Part shown: piece by piece, positions 18,092 through 26,382 of the stretch | Layout of the letters: each line of letters opens with the position of its first letter | Numbering within the stretch: the stretch's first letter is position 1 | Assembly: GCF_017352155.2 (NCBI RefSeq) | Contig: NZ_CP071462.1 | Location: forward strand, 2,790,001-2,854,000 | DNA: 64,000 bases | Reading direction: 5' to 3' | Source of the DNA: Haloterrigena alkaliphila | GTDB lineage: Archaea > Halobacteriota > Halobacteria > Halobacteriales > Natrialbaceae | The notes under the pieces: generated by a model | The model's input: only the letters and a program-made list of their open reading frames with translations | Told to the model about the DNA's origin: nothing | Databases searched by the model: none | Position numbers and translations under genes: made by a program

Positions 18092-18517
18092 CTAGGGCGC
18101 GCCGTCGGCGATCACGTACTGGAGGTGGACGTACTCCTCGAACGACATCGGCGCGCGCTGCTCGAGTTTCTGCTGGATCTCCTTGGCGTCGAGGTCGAGG
18201 TCGAGTTCGCCCTCGAGCGCGTCGACGTCGAGGACGGCGGTCGACATCCCGAGCAGGAGGTGTTCGCAGGCGATGGTGACCATCTCGTCGGGGTCGGGTT
18301 CGCCCGCCTCGAGCGACTGGATCTGGGCCGCCTCCGGGAGCGTGAGGGCGGGTGACTCGCCCTCGAGGAGCGCGTCGGCGGTCTCGCGGTCGACGTCGGT
18401 CCGCTCGGCGACCGCGTCGACGCCGTGCTGGTTCACGACGGCCCGCAGGTCGTCCTCGTACTCGGCGCGGAGGTCGGCGGGCGACTCCGGGACGGTCATC
18501 CGTTGCTCGTAGAACAT
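18092..18517 (-). CDS. DUF5791 family protein
   Basis: The 141-residue acidic protein begins MFYEQRMTVPESPADLRAEY, a pattern I associate with the haloarchaeal DUF5791 family. The first half resembles an HTH-like helical unit (VNQHGVDAVAERTDVDRETADALLEG). The second half contains SFEEYVHLQYVIADGAP at the C-terminus, reminiscent of small DNA-associated helical domains. No catalytic residues stand out. It converges with the antitoxin gene and diverges from cetZ. MTVPES, six codons in, is an alternative start. Confidence 0.78.
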   Translation of the reverse strand: MFYEQRMTVPESPADLRAEYEDDLRAVVNQHGVDAVAERTDVDRETADALLEGESPALTLPEAAQIQSLEAGEPDPDEMVTIACEHLLLGMSTAVLDVDALEGELDLDLDAKEIQQKLEQRAPMSFEEYVHLQYVIADGAP

Positions 18518-18737
18518 GCGCGGCAAAACGAGCATCACGCTGAAAGGGATTGTTATTATCAGTGCCGGCCGCCAGTGCGGCGTCGGTGGCCTGTTGGGAG
18601 GGCGTCGATGGCCCGTTGGCGCGGCCTCGGCGATCCATCGAGAGGACGCCGACGGCCCGTCGCCGCCCGCTCGAGCCACTCCGTTCGGTGCAATTGTTCA
18701 CCGGAACGTTCAACTGGGAATACTTACATGATCCCGT

Positions 18738-19877
18738 ATGAAAGTTGCCCTGATCGGTGTTGGTCAGGCCGGTGGCAAGATCACTGAACGGCTCGCCCGC
18801 TTCGACGCGGAGATGGGCTACGGAGCCGTTCAGGGCGCACTGGCCGTCAACTCCGCCGAACCCGACCTCCGCTCCCTCCAGCACGTCGATACCCAGTTGA
18901 TCGGCGCCGACCGCGTCAACGGCCACGGCGTCGGCGGCGACAACGAACTCGGCACCGAAGTCATGCAGTCGGACATCCAGCAGGTGCTCGGCTCGCTCGA
19001 CGGCCGCGTCACCTCGAAAGCCGAGGCCGTCTTCGTCGTCGCGGGGCTTGGCGGCGGGACCGGCAGCGGCGGCGCGCCGGTCCTCGTCCACCACCTCCAG
19101 CGGGTCTACGACGTCCCCGTCTACGCGCTCGGCGTCCTGCCGGGGCGCAACGAGGGGACGCTCTACCAGGCCAACGCGGGCCGCTCGCTGAAGACGATCA
19201 TCCGCGAGGCCGACTCGACGCTGCTGGTCGACAACGACGCCTGGCACGAACAGGGCGAGAGCGTCGAAGGCGCATTCGAGACGATCAACGAGCGGATCGC
19301 TCAGCGCGTCGGCCTCCTCTTCGCGTCCGGCGAAGCCGTCGAGGGCGTCGGCGAGAGTAGCGTGACGTCGAAGACGTCACGAACGAGAGGCGGCGCAGCC
19401 GCCGCTAGCGTGGTCGACTCGAGCGAGGTCATCAACACCCTGCGGGCGGGCGGCATCGCCGCGCTGGGCTACGCGACCGAACTCGCGAGCGAGGACAGCG
19501 CCGAGAACATCAACACCGCGATGAGCGTCTCGCGGCAGGCCCTGCTGACCGGGACCAGTCTCCCGGACGCGACGACCGCCGATTCGGCGCTGCTGGTCGT
19601 CGCCGGCGAACCCGAACGGATCCCCCGCAAGGGCGTCGAGCGCGCGCGCCGGTGGCTCGAGGACGAGACCGGCAGCATGGAGGTTCGGGGCGGGGACTTC
19701 CCCCTCGAGAGCGATCGACTCGGCGCGCTGGTGTTGCTCGGCGGCGCGGAACGCTCCGATCGAATCCAACAGTTCATGGAACGCGCACGCGAAGCGAAGA
19801 AGGCTCAGGAACGCGAGGACCGGTCGTCGGATCCGGCCGAACAGTTCGCCGACGATCGCCTCGAGAATCTCTTTTAG
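18738..19877 (+). CDS. cetZ: CetZ-family tubulin homologue with a palindromic in-frame insertion
   Basis: CetZ proteins are archaeal tubulin/FtsZ relatives that control cell shape and motility. The GTP-binding elements are intact: VALIGVGQAGGK (residues 3-14), GHGVGGDNELG, and the tubulin signature GLGGGTGSGGAP near residue 104. The N-terminal VNSA and C-terminal helix also fit CetZ; the 379-residue length is in range. Residues about 207-223 (SVTSKTSRTRGGAAAAS) are extra: they come from a 48-bp block bounded by 7-bp direct repeats and carrying two hairpins, immediately before the conserved VVDSSEVINTL. Which CetZ subgroup it belongs to is not clear. Confidence 0.93.
   Translation: MKVALIGVGQAGGKITERLARFDAEMGYGAVQGALAVNSAEPDLRSLQHVDTQLIGADRVNGHGVGGDNELGTEVMQSDIQQVLGSLDGRVTSKAEAVFVVAGLGGGTGSGGAPVLVHHLQRVYDVPVYALGVLPGRNEGTLYQANAGRSLKTIIREADSTLLVDNDAWHEQGESVEGAFETINERIAQRVGLLFASGEAVEGVGESSVTSKTSRTRGGAAAASVVDSSEVINTLRAGGIAALGYATELASEDSAENINTAMSVSRQALLTGTSLPDATTADSALLVVAGEPERIPRKGVERARRWLEDETGSMEVRGGDFPLESDRLGALVLLGGAERSDRIQQFMERAREAKKAQEREDRSSDPAEQFADDRLENLF
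19358..19412 (+). repeat. Palindromic insertion in cetZ with 7-bp flanking direct repeats
   Basis: TAGCGTG occurs at 19358-19364 and 19406-19412. Between them lie a 9-bp-arm hairpin (CGTGACGTC-GAA-GACGTCACG, 19361-19381) and a 6-bp-arm hairpin (GGCGGC-GCA-GCCGCC, 19389-19403). The repeat interval is 48 bp, so the reading frame is kept; removing it restores GESSVVDSSEV, close to other CetZ proteins. Confidence 0.85.
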
Positions 19878-19940
19878 CAGGAACCCGTCTCGAACGAAAC
19901 GTCGGAAGTGCTTTTTCACTCGGGTTCCGTGACTGTCTCG

Positions 19941-21866
19941 ATGGATGCCAACTGGACCGGTGGCGTCGTCGATCGCTCTGACGACGGTCCACCGACGGAC
20001 GACGAGTGGCGGCCGGTCGCCGAGAGCGGCCGGTGGACCGAGGCCGCGGATCCCGCGGACCGGATCGCCTACCGGACGACGTTCGGCGATCCGCGCACGA
20101 GCGACGACGAGCGCGGATTCCTGAAACTCCATGGCGCGGGCCCGCGAGCCGAACTCTGGCTCAACGGCGACCGGGTGCGGACGCGCGAAGGGAGCTTCGG
20201 ACCGGTTCGCGCGGCGTTCGACCCCCGACCGGAGAACGAACTGATCGTCGTCCGCGAGCGGCCCGGTTCGGCCGCCCGCGACGAGGCGACCGCCGATCCG
20301 TCGACCGATCCATCGTCGGCTGGCGGCACCGCCGTTACGGACGTCGCGGGTGTCGATCTGGACGTTTCGAGCGTCGGTCTAAACCTCGACGTCGAGGGCC
20401 GACCACAGACGTTCTGCCGGCGCCTCGAGGCGCGGCCGCGACTGACCGACGACGGCGGCGTCGTCGATATCGAGATGGAGGTCGACGCGGGCAGGGCGGT
20501 CGACGACGCGATCACGCTCTCCGTGCGCCCCGAGGGCTTTCGCGGCGGCGCCACGATGCAACGGCTCTCGGTGGAGGCGGCCGCTGGCGAGCGGGTGACG
20601 GTCACGGAATCGATCGAGATTCGGGAACCGGCCCTGTGGTGGCCGACCGGATACGGCCCCCGGCACCGGTACGCCGTGCAGGCGAAACTGGGTGGAGATT
20701 CGACCGAGACGACGGCCGCTTTCCGGACCGTCGACCGCGACGGCGACGACCTGCTGGTCAACGGGACCCCCGTTCGCTCCCGGGGCTTCGTGCGGCGATC
20801 CGGCGGCCCTCCCGTCGTCGACGTCGAACGGGCCGTCGCGGCGAACGCGAACCTCCTTCGCGTCCGCGGGCACGTGCCCTCGGAGTCGTTCTACGCGGCC
20901 TGCGACGCGGCCGGCGTCCTCGTCTGGCAGGATCTGCCGTCGACCGGGATCGGTGGCGACCCGGCGGCCGATCGCGTTCGGGACCTCGCGGCCGCACTCG
21001 AGGACGCCTACGGCCACCACCCGAGCCTCGCGCTCTACGGCGTCGCCGACGAATCGGCCGCGAGCGGGGCCGCCGATGGCCTCTACGGGAGCGGGATCAT
21101 GACGAAACTCCGATTCCGGTACCGCACGTGGCGGACGGACGTCGACGGCGAGGCGACCGACGCGGCCGCCGAGGCCGTTCCCGGGGATCGCCCGGTCGTT
21201 TCGAGCGTCGGACCGCCGGGGACCGATCCCGACGCGGCCGCGCTCTACCCGGGCTGGCGGTACCTCGCCGCCGACGATATCGAGTGGCTCCTCGAGCGCG
21301 ATCCCGACCTGGCGCGGATCGTCGCCGCGTTCGGCGCGGGTTCGCTGACCGAGAGCGGGGTCAATCCCGCGGACGTCTCCGGTCTCGACGGGGCAGTCCT
21401 CGAGCGACGGCTGGGGGACGACGTCGGCGTCGACGCGTCCCAGACCTATCAGGCGCGGACGCTGAAGGTCGTCGCGGAGGCGCTGCGCCGACGCCAGTCG
21501 GCCCTCCTGTCGGCGTCGACGCTGCGCGATACGGACGCCGCCGGCGGCACGGGGGTCCTGACCGTCGACGGCGACGCGAAACCGGCCTACCGCGCGATCG
21601 CCGACGCTTTCGAACCCGTACAGGCCGTCCTCGACGGCCCGCCCGCGCCGGGACGCGTCGGGATCACGCTCTGTAACGACACCCACGAGTCACTCGAGGC
21701 GACCGTCGCCTGGACTGCCGGCGACGCGACCGGCGAGACGGTCGTCCGCGTCGGGCCGCTCTCGACGGCGGCGGCCGGAACGGCCGACGTTCCCGCCGCC
21801 GCCTCCCGGATCGAACTGACCGTCGACGCCGGTGATCGAACGATCTCCAACGAATATCGTTTATAA
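19941..21866 (+). CDS. Glycoside hydrolase family 2-like protein, catalytic region atypical
   Basis: The 641-residue protein follows the GH2 order: a jelly-roll sugar-binding domain (RAELWLNGDRV near residue 75), an immunoglobulin-like domain with PALWWPTGYGPRHRY near residue 235, and a TIM-barrel part with DAAGVLVWQDLPSTG near residue 330. In active beta-mannosidase-type enzymes the next conserved block reads HPS..WsgNNE; here it is HPSLALYGVADES, so the acid/base NE is not preserved. No signal peptide is present. It may be a non-catalytic or divergent relative. It starts 63 bp after cetZ on the same strand. Confidence 0.75.
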   Translation: MDANWTGGVVDRSDDGPPTDDEWRPVAESGRWTEAADPADRIAYRTTFGDPRTSDDERGFLKLHGAGPRAELWLNGDRVRTREGSFGPVRAAFDPRPENELIVVRERPGSAARDEATADPSTDPSSAGGTAVTDVAGVDLDVSSVGLNLDVEGRPQTFCRRLEARPRLTDDGGVVDIEMEVDAGRAVDDAITLSVRPEGFRGGATMQRLSVEAAAGERVTVTESIEIREPALWWPTGYGPRHRYAVQAKLGGDSTETTAAFRTVDRDGDDLLVNGTPVRSRGFVRRSGGPPVVDVERAVAANANLLRVRGHVPSESFYAACDAAGVLVWQDLPSTGIGGDPAADRVRDLAAALEDAYGHHPSLALYGVADESAASGAADGLYGSGIMTKLRFRYRTWRTDVDGEATDAAAEAVPGDRPVVSSVGPPGTDPDAAALYPGWRYLAADDIEWLLERDPDLARIVAAFGAGSLTESGVNPADVSGLDGAVLERRLGDDVGVDASQTYQARTLKVVAEALRRRQSALLSASTLRDTDAAGGTGVLTVDGDAKPAYRAIADAFEPVQAVLDGPPAPGRVGITLCNDTHESLEATVAWTAGDATGETVVRVGPLSTAAAGTADVPAAASRIELTVDAGDRTISNEYRL

Positions 21867-22182
21867 CTGACTGCGTACCCGTGCCACAGTCCAGCACAGT
21901 AGGAGGCGGTCCCTGCTAACGGTTTTCAGGGTGCTGGTGACCGGTACATTTAAATTGAAGGCGCCAGTAGGTACGGCTACCAGAACGCCACCGGGGCGCG
22001 TATCGCTCGACGATCGATGACAGGAAATCTTATTCACCGAGGTTTCGCAGATCGTGAGCAGGCGCTTTACACGATCGCTCGCCTTCGACAGACGGTCCAC
22101 ACCCTACCGACGGGTGTGAGCCGTCTCGAGGCGAGCCATCGCCGCCCCCGGTGCGGGTATGGCACAGAGGTTTGACTAACAC
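21867..22182. other. 316-bp intergenic region with promoter-like signal
   Basis: No convincing gene is seen. An AT-rich box, ATTTAAATT at about 21948-21956, stands out and could drive transcription toward the coiled-coil gene, which would then have an mRNA leader of roughly 200 nt, unusual in this window. A second AT-rich spot (ATCTTATTCA, about 22027-22036) is an alternative promoter. No tRNA or known structured RNA was recognised. Confidence 0.4.
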
Positions 22183-23064
22183 ATGGTAGACGAATCGAAG
22201 AACATCGAACTGACAGAGGACGACCTCGAGAACAAATCGAAAGGACAGCTCATCAAGATGGCCGGTCAACTGCGGGACCGGCGCAACGAGCTCAACCAGA
22301 TGGCCTCCGAGCGCGCATCCAAGCGCGACGACCTGAACGCGAAGACGCGCGAGAAGGTCGACGAAGCCCAGGAGCACCGCGAGAAGCGCGACGAGCTCAA
22401 CGAGCAGGTCCAGGAACACAAGGAGCAGCGCAACGAGCTCAACGCGGAGGCCAACAAGCTGTTCGACAAGGTCGAGAAGCTCAAGTCCGACATGGAACTC
22501 GACGAGGGGAAGGACCTCGAGGACCTCGAGGAAGAGATCGAGGAACTCGAGTTCAAACAGCAGACCGAAGTCCTCTCGAGCGAGGAGGAGAAGGAGCTCA
22601 TCGAGAAGATCGAGTCCAAGCGCGAGGAGTACGAGGAGCGAAAGGGAAAACTCGAGCAGAACGAGGACCTCGAGGAACTCGTCGAGGAAGCCGAGGAAGT
22701 CCGATCGGACGCCTCCCAGCACCACCAGAAGGTGACTGAGCTCGCGGACAAGGCCCAGGAACACCACAACCAGATGATCGAGGCCTACCGGGAGGCCGAC
22801 GACATCCGTGACGAGGCCGACGAGATGCACGAGTCCTTCGTCGAGGCCCAGGAGGCCGCCGACCAGCACCACGAGGACTTCGTGCGCGTCCAGAAGCGCC
22901 TCCGCGAACTGGACAAGAAAGAGGAGAAGGAGCGCAAGTCCGAGCGCGACAAGAAGAAAGAGGAGGCCAAGGAGGAGGCCGAAGAAATCTATCAGAAGTT
23001 CAAGGAAGGCGAAACCCTCGACACCGAGGACCTGATGAAGCTCCAGAAAACGGGGCTGCTCTAG
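22183..23064 (+). CDS. Archaeal coiled-coil protein (COG1340-like)
   Basis: The 293-residue protein is almost entirely heptad-patterned helix, rich in Glu, Lys, Arg and Gln. Strings such as RRNELNQMASERASKRDDLN, and two HH pairs (ASQHHQKV, ADQHHEDF) in the second half, match the conserved archaeal coiled-coil family COG1340. The last about 25 residues (IYQKFKEGETLDTEDLMKLQ) form a compact acidic end. Lysine content is far above that of neighbouring proteins. Function is unknown. It is transcribed alone behind a long non-coding upstream region. Confidence 0.88.
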   Translation: MVDESKNIELTEDDLENKSKGQLIKMAGQLRDRRNELNQMASERASKRDDLNAKTREKVDEAQEHREKRDELNEQVQEHKEQRNELNAEANKLFDKVEKLKSDMELDEGKDLEDLEEEIEELEFKQQTEVLSSEEEKELIEKIESKREEYEERKGKLEQNEDLEELVEEAEEVRSDASQHHQKVTELADKAQEHHNQMIEAYREADDIRDEADEMHESFVEAQEAADQHHEDFVRVQKRLRELDKKEEKERKSERDKKKEEAKEEAEEIYQKFKEGETLDTEDLMKLQKTGLL

Positions 23065-23297
23065 TTCGATCTCGTCTACCTGCGATTCGCGATCGCTGCG
23101 GTTCTCTCGTTTTCGACGCTCGAGCCGCTGGACTCGCGATTCGATCGTAGCGCCGTCGACGACGGCGGGTCGCTGCGATCGCCGAGACGGATCCGCACCG
23201 TCACCGCGCGTATCTGTCGTCCGCGGTACATTCTCACCGGCTGTAAACGGTGTGAGTTATTTTGGTTACGGGCGGGTTCGTATCACACGACAGGGTA
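23065..23297. other. Intergenic region of 233 bp
   Basis: No gene is supported here. Several frames run through the stretch but none shows family features. GTTATTTTGG near 23256-23265 is the only AT-rich spot and may belong to the promoter of the following gene. Confidence 0.4.
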
Positions 23298-23729
23298 ATG
23301 GAACTACATACGAGTCGATCGACCGCGAGTACGGGTGGCCGTGAGGTCGTTACCGAGTTTTACGCCGCCTTCAATCACCTCGCAACGGATCGGGCGGGTC
23401 GAGACGAGGTAGCGGCGACGCTGTCGGACGACGTGCGCTGGACCGTGGTCACGGACGGTGATGGTTCCGAGCGAAACTATACGGGTGTCGAGGGTGTCGT
23501 CGAATACGTTACGATGATCAGCGGACCAGCGGATCACGTCCAGGCGGTCCCCGAGCGATTCTCCGAAGCGGACGAAACCGTCGTCGTAGAGGGTGCCTAC
23601 GTCGGCACCACCGACGGGAGGGAGTTCGACGTGCCGTTCGTCCACATCCACGAATTGGACGGCGAGACGGTCCAGGCGTGCCGAGTCTACACCGATACCG
23701 CGCTCGAACGGTCGTCGTTCGAGCGCTGA
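23298..23729 (+). CDS. SnoaL-like / ketosteroid-isomerase-type (NTF2-fold) protein
   Basis: The 143-residue protein has the NTF2-fold layout of SnoaL-like enzymes and binding proteins: a helical start (REVVTEFYAAFNHL), LSDDVRWTVV, a central YTGVEGVVEYV segment, and a final strand with VHIHELDGETVQACRVYTD. These pockets isomerise or hydrolyse small hydrophobic compounds or have lost catalysis. Translation is set at MELHTSR; an upstream in-frame ATG at 23262 adds residues without homology. No operon partner indicates a substrate. Confidence 0.82.
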   Translation: MELHTSRSTASTGGREVVTEFYAAFNHLATDRAGRDEVAATLSDDVRWTVVTDGDGSERNYTGVEGVVEYVTMISGPADHVQAVPERFSEADETVVVEGAYVGTTDGREFDVPFVHIHELDGETVQACRVYTDTALERSSFER

Positions 23730-23793
23730 TACAGCGAGACGGAAATCGTTACCGACTATCCGAACACCGAACCGCGTTAGCCAGCACATACCG

Positions 23794-25161
23794 ATGACAG
23801 ACGATCAGAACGCTTCGACCATGCACCGACACAGCGGCGACCCGGGCGTCCTCGTTCCCGGAATCGATGCACCGAGTACCGTCGCCTGCCTGCGCTCGCT
23901 TCGCCCGCGCGGCGTCCACACCGTGGTCGCCTCGGACTCGACGACGACGCCCTCGTCCTGCTCGGCGTACTGCGACGAGTTCGTCACCGTCCCCGACGCG
24001 ACCGAAGACCTGACCGCCTACGGCGACGTGTTGCTCGAGCTCGCCGAACGGCCCGACGTGGGAACGATCATCCCGGTCCGCGAGGAGGACGTCTACGTCC
24101 TCGCCGACCGCAAGGAGGAGTTCGCCGAGGTCGTCGAGACGAACTGGCCGGACGCCGAGACCCTCCGTCGCGTCCAGGACCGGGTCGAACTCTTCGCGGC
24201 CGCCGACGCGGCAGACGTTGCGGTCCCCGAAACCGCGCTGCTCGATCAGTGGGACGACTGGGACCAGGAGACGATCGTGAAACCGAGATACACGGTCGCC
24301 GCGCCCGCATACCTCGGTTCCGACGCGGACCAAATCGAGATCGGTTCGACGGAGTATCAGACGCCGGGCACCGCGCCCGACTCGCAGGCCGTCGTCGACA
24401 AGCGCGGCCACGTGCCTCTGGTTCAGGAGCGCATCCCCGACTCGCGGGAGTTCGGCTTCTTCGCGCTCTACGACGAGGGCGAACCCGTCGCGACCTTCCA
24501 GCACTGCCAGCACCGCGGCTGGAAGTACTGCGGCGGCCCCAGCGCCTACCGCGAGTCGGTCTACGACTCCGACCTCGAGGCGGCCGGCCGGGCCCTGCTC
24601 GACGAACTCGAGTGGCACGGGCTCGCGATGGTCGAGTTCCTCCGGGACCCCGTCGACGACGAGTACAAACTCATGGAGATCAACCCGCGCTTCTGGTCGT
24701 CGCTGCCGTTCTCGGTCCGCGCGGGGGCGGACTTTCCCTACTACTACTGGCAGCAGGCCAACGGCGAGCCGATCGACTCCGACGACACCTACGAGGTCGG
24801 CATCGGCGGCCACCTGCTCCGTGGCGAACTCAGCTACCTCCACAGCGTGGTGACCGAGGACTATCCGATGGTCGAACGCCCCTCGTTCTCCGATGCGGCC
24901 CGCGACATCGCGACGTCGCTCGTGAGCGAGCCCCGGTTCGATTACGCCGTCCCCGACGACCCGATGCCGTTCGTCAGGGACGGTCTCAACCTGTTCCAGA
25001 CGTGGTGGGGCACCCGATCGGGATCGGACGCGCCGGACGACGGCGAGCGCTCGAGCGCGTCGGGCGATCGCCGCTCGACCGATCCGGATCGAGCCGACCA
25101 GCGATCGAATCAGCCACACGGATCGCCGCCGTCCCAGGCGTCACAGGGCCTCGACGACTGA
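23794..25161 (+). CDS. ATP-grasp family carboxylate-amine ligase
   Basis: The 455-residue protein has a preATP-grasp domain (VLVPGIDAPSTVACLRSL, then the VVASDSTTT strand), ATP-binding segments TIVKPRY near residue 165 and LVQERIPDSREFGFF near 210, and the Mg-ligand block LMEINPRFWSSLPF near residue 300. Such proteins join a carboxylate to an amine or peptide through an acyl-phosphate. The last 60 residues are low complexity. Substrates are unknown; the CarB-like ATP-grasp form is frequent near haloarchaeal surface-glycan or amino-acid-modification genes, but no such genes adjoin it. Confidence 0.87.
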   Translation: MTDDQNASTMHRHSGDPGVLVPGIDAPSTVACLRSLRPRGVHTVVASDSTTTPSSCSAYCDEFVTVPDATEDLTAYGDVLLELAERPDVGTIIPVREEDVYVLADRKEEFAEVVETNWPDAETLRRVQDRVELFAAADAADVAVPETALLDQWDDWDQETIVKPRYTVAAPAYLGSDADQIEIGSTEYQTPGTAPDSQAVVDKRGHVPLVQERIPDSREFGFFALYDEGEPVATFQHCQHRGWKYCGGPSAYRESVYDSDLEAAGRALLDELEWHGLAMVEFLRDPVDDEYKLMEINPRFWSSLPFSVRAGADFPYYYWQQANGEPIDSDDTYEVGIGGHLLRGELSYLHSVVTEDYPMVERPSFSDAARDIATSLVSEPRFDYAVPDDPMPFVRDGLNLFQTWWGTRSGSDAPDDGERSSASGDRRSTDPDRADQRSNQPHGSPPSQASQGLDD

Positions 25162-25272
25162 GTCTCCCGACCGTCCGGCCCGACGACGGTCCGACCTGCG
25201 TTGGAGCGGGCACAACCACCAATGCTTACCGGATGCCGTACACAGGTGACCGTATGACTCGAGGTGTTCGAG

Positions 25273-26268
25273 ATGGTCGGTAGCGAGGGAATCGGTCGAC
25301 TCCTGATCGTCGCCGTCGGTGCGGTCGCGTTCGCCGCCATCGGTATCGCGCTGTTCGTCGTCTATCCGGAGTCGGTGACGGATCTGCTGGGCGTCCTGAT
25401 CGCGCTGGGCGTCGTGCTCCTCGGGCTTCGCTTCTCGAGCAACGCGGCCGGCTCGCTGTTTCCCGACTACGACGTCGCCGAGGTCGCCGTCGAGGGGCCG
25501 ATCACGCGCGACGGCGGCGGTGGGGGCCTTCCCTCGAGCCCGCGGGGGACGCCGGCCGACGACATCGTCGATCAGATCGATCGGGCCGACGAGGACGACA
25601 GCGTCGACGCCCTCCTCCTGAAACTCAACACGCCCGGCGGCGAGGTCGTCCCCAGCGACGACATCCGACTCGCGGCCGAGCGATTCGACGGGCCGACGAT
25701 CGCCTACGCGACCGACGTCTGTGCCAGCGGGGGCTACTGGATCGCCAGCGGCTGTGACGAACTCTGGGCGCGCGAAGGATCTATCGTCGGCTCGATCGGC
25801 GTCATCGGCTCCCGGGTCAACGCGAGCGACCTCGCCGAGAAGGTCGGCCTCTCCTACGAGCGGTTCGCCGCCGGCGACTACAAGGACGCCGGCACCCCGC
25901 TGAAGGAGATGGACGAGGACGAGCGCGCCTACCTGCAGGGGCTGATCGACGACTACTACGACACCTTCGTCGAGCGGGTCAGCGACGGCCGCGACCTCGA
26001 TCCGGCGTTCGTCCGCGACACCGAGGCGCGGATCTACCTCGGCGAGCAGGCCCACGAACTGGAGCTCGTCGACCGCCTCGGGACCCGCCGGGAGCTCGAG
26101 GAGGAACTGGCCGACCGCCTCGCCCGCGAGGAGGTCACCGTCGAGGAGTTCGAGCCCGATCGGCCGCTGATGGCCCGCGTCGGGGCCGGCGCGCGCGGCG
26201 TCGCCTACGCGTTCGGCGCCGGCATCGCGGGGGTCGCCGACGAGCGGGAGTTCCGCCTGCGGACCTGA
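25273..26268 (+). CDS. sppA: Signal peptide peptidase SppA-type membrane protease (S49 family)
   Basis: The 331-residue protein carries two N-terminal membrane segments (about residues 6-27 and 34-55) and a single S49 protease domain. Key parts are LLLKLNTPGGEVVPSDD, the nucleophile serine in CASGGYW near residue 155, GSIGVIGSRVN, and the candidate lysine base in YKDAGTPLKEM near residue 205. It probably degrades cleaved signal peptides in the membrane. Its length matches the short archaeal and bacterial SppA form rather than the doubled E. coli form. ATG 25273 is preferred to the GTG three codons upstream. Confidence 0.92.
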   Translation: MVGSEGIGRLLIVAVGAVAFAAIGIALFVVYPESVTDLLGVLIALGVVLLGLRFSSNAAGSLFPDYDVAEVAVEGPITRDGGGGGLPSSPRGTPADDIVDQIDRADEDDSVDALLLKLNTPGGEVVPSDDIRLAAERFDGPTIAYATDVCASGGYWIASGCDELWAREGSIVGSIGVIGSRVNASDLAEKVGLSYERFAAGDYKDAGTPLKEMDEDERAYLQGLIDDYYDTFVERVSDGRDLDPAFVRDTEARIYLGEQAHELELVDRLGTRRELEEELADRLAREEVTVEEFEPDRPLMARVGAGARGVAYAFGAGIAGVADEREFRLRT

Positions 26269-26351
26269 TCGGCGTCGATACCGGTTCGGAACCGATACCG
26301 CCCGTCGACATCGAGGCGGCGGCGCGACCGATGCGTCGATCGAGTAAGAGG

Positions 26352-26357
26352 TTTTAT
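26352..26357 (+). promoter_or_regulatory. TATA box of the DUF373 gene
   Basis: TTTTAT is centred about 29 bp before the GTG start at 26383, consistent with a leaderless transcript and supporting the GTG choice. Confidence 0.5.
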
Positions 26358-26382
26358 CGTACCACAGCATACAACGCCTACC

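Noticed and set aside
18060-18092. VapC toxin start overlapping the antitoxin stop
   Set aside because: The frame from the overlapping ATG ends after 11 codons and does not resemble the MIVLDTS-type PIN start.
21861-22100. 79-codon minus-strand frame in the intergenic region before the coiled-coil gene
   Set aside because: No start context, domain or codon preference supports it, and it overlaps the candidate promoter.
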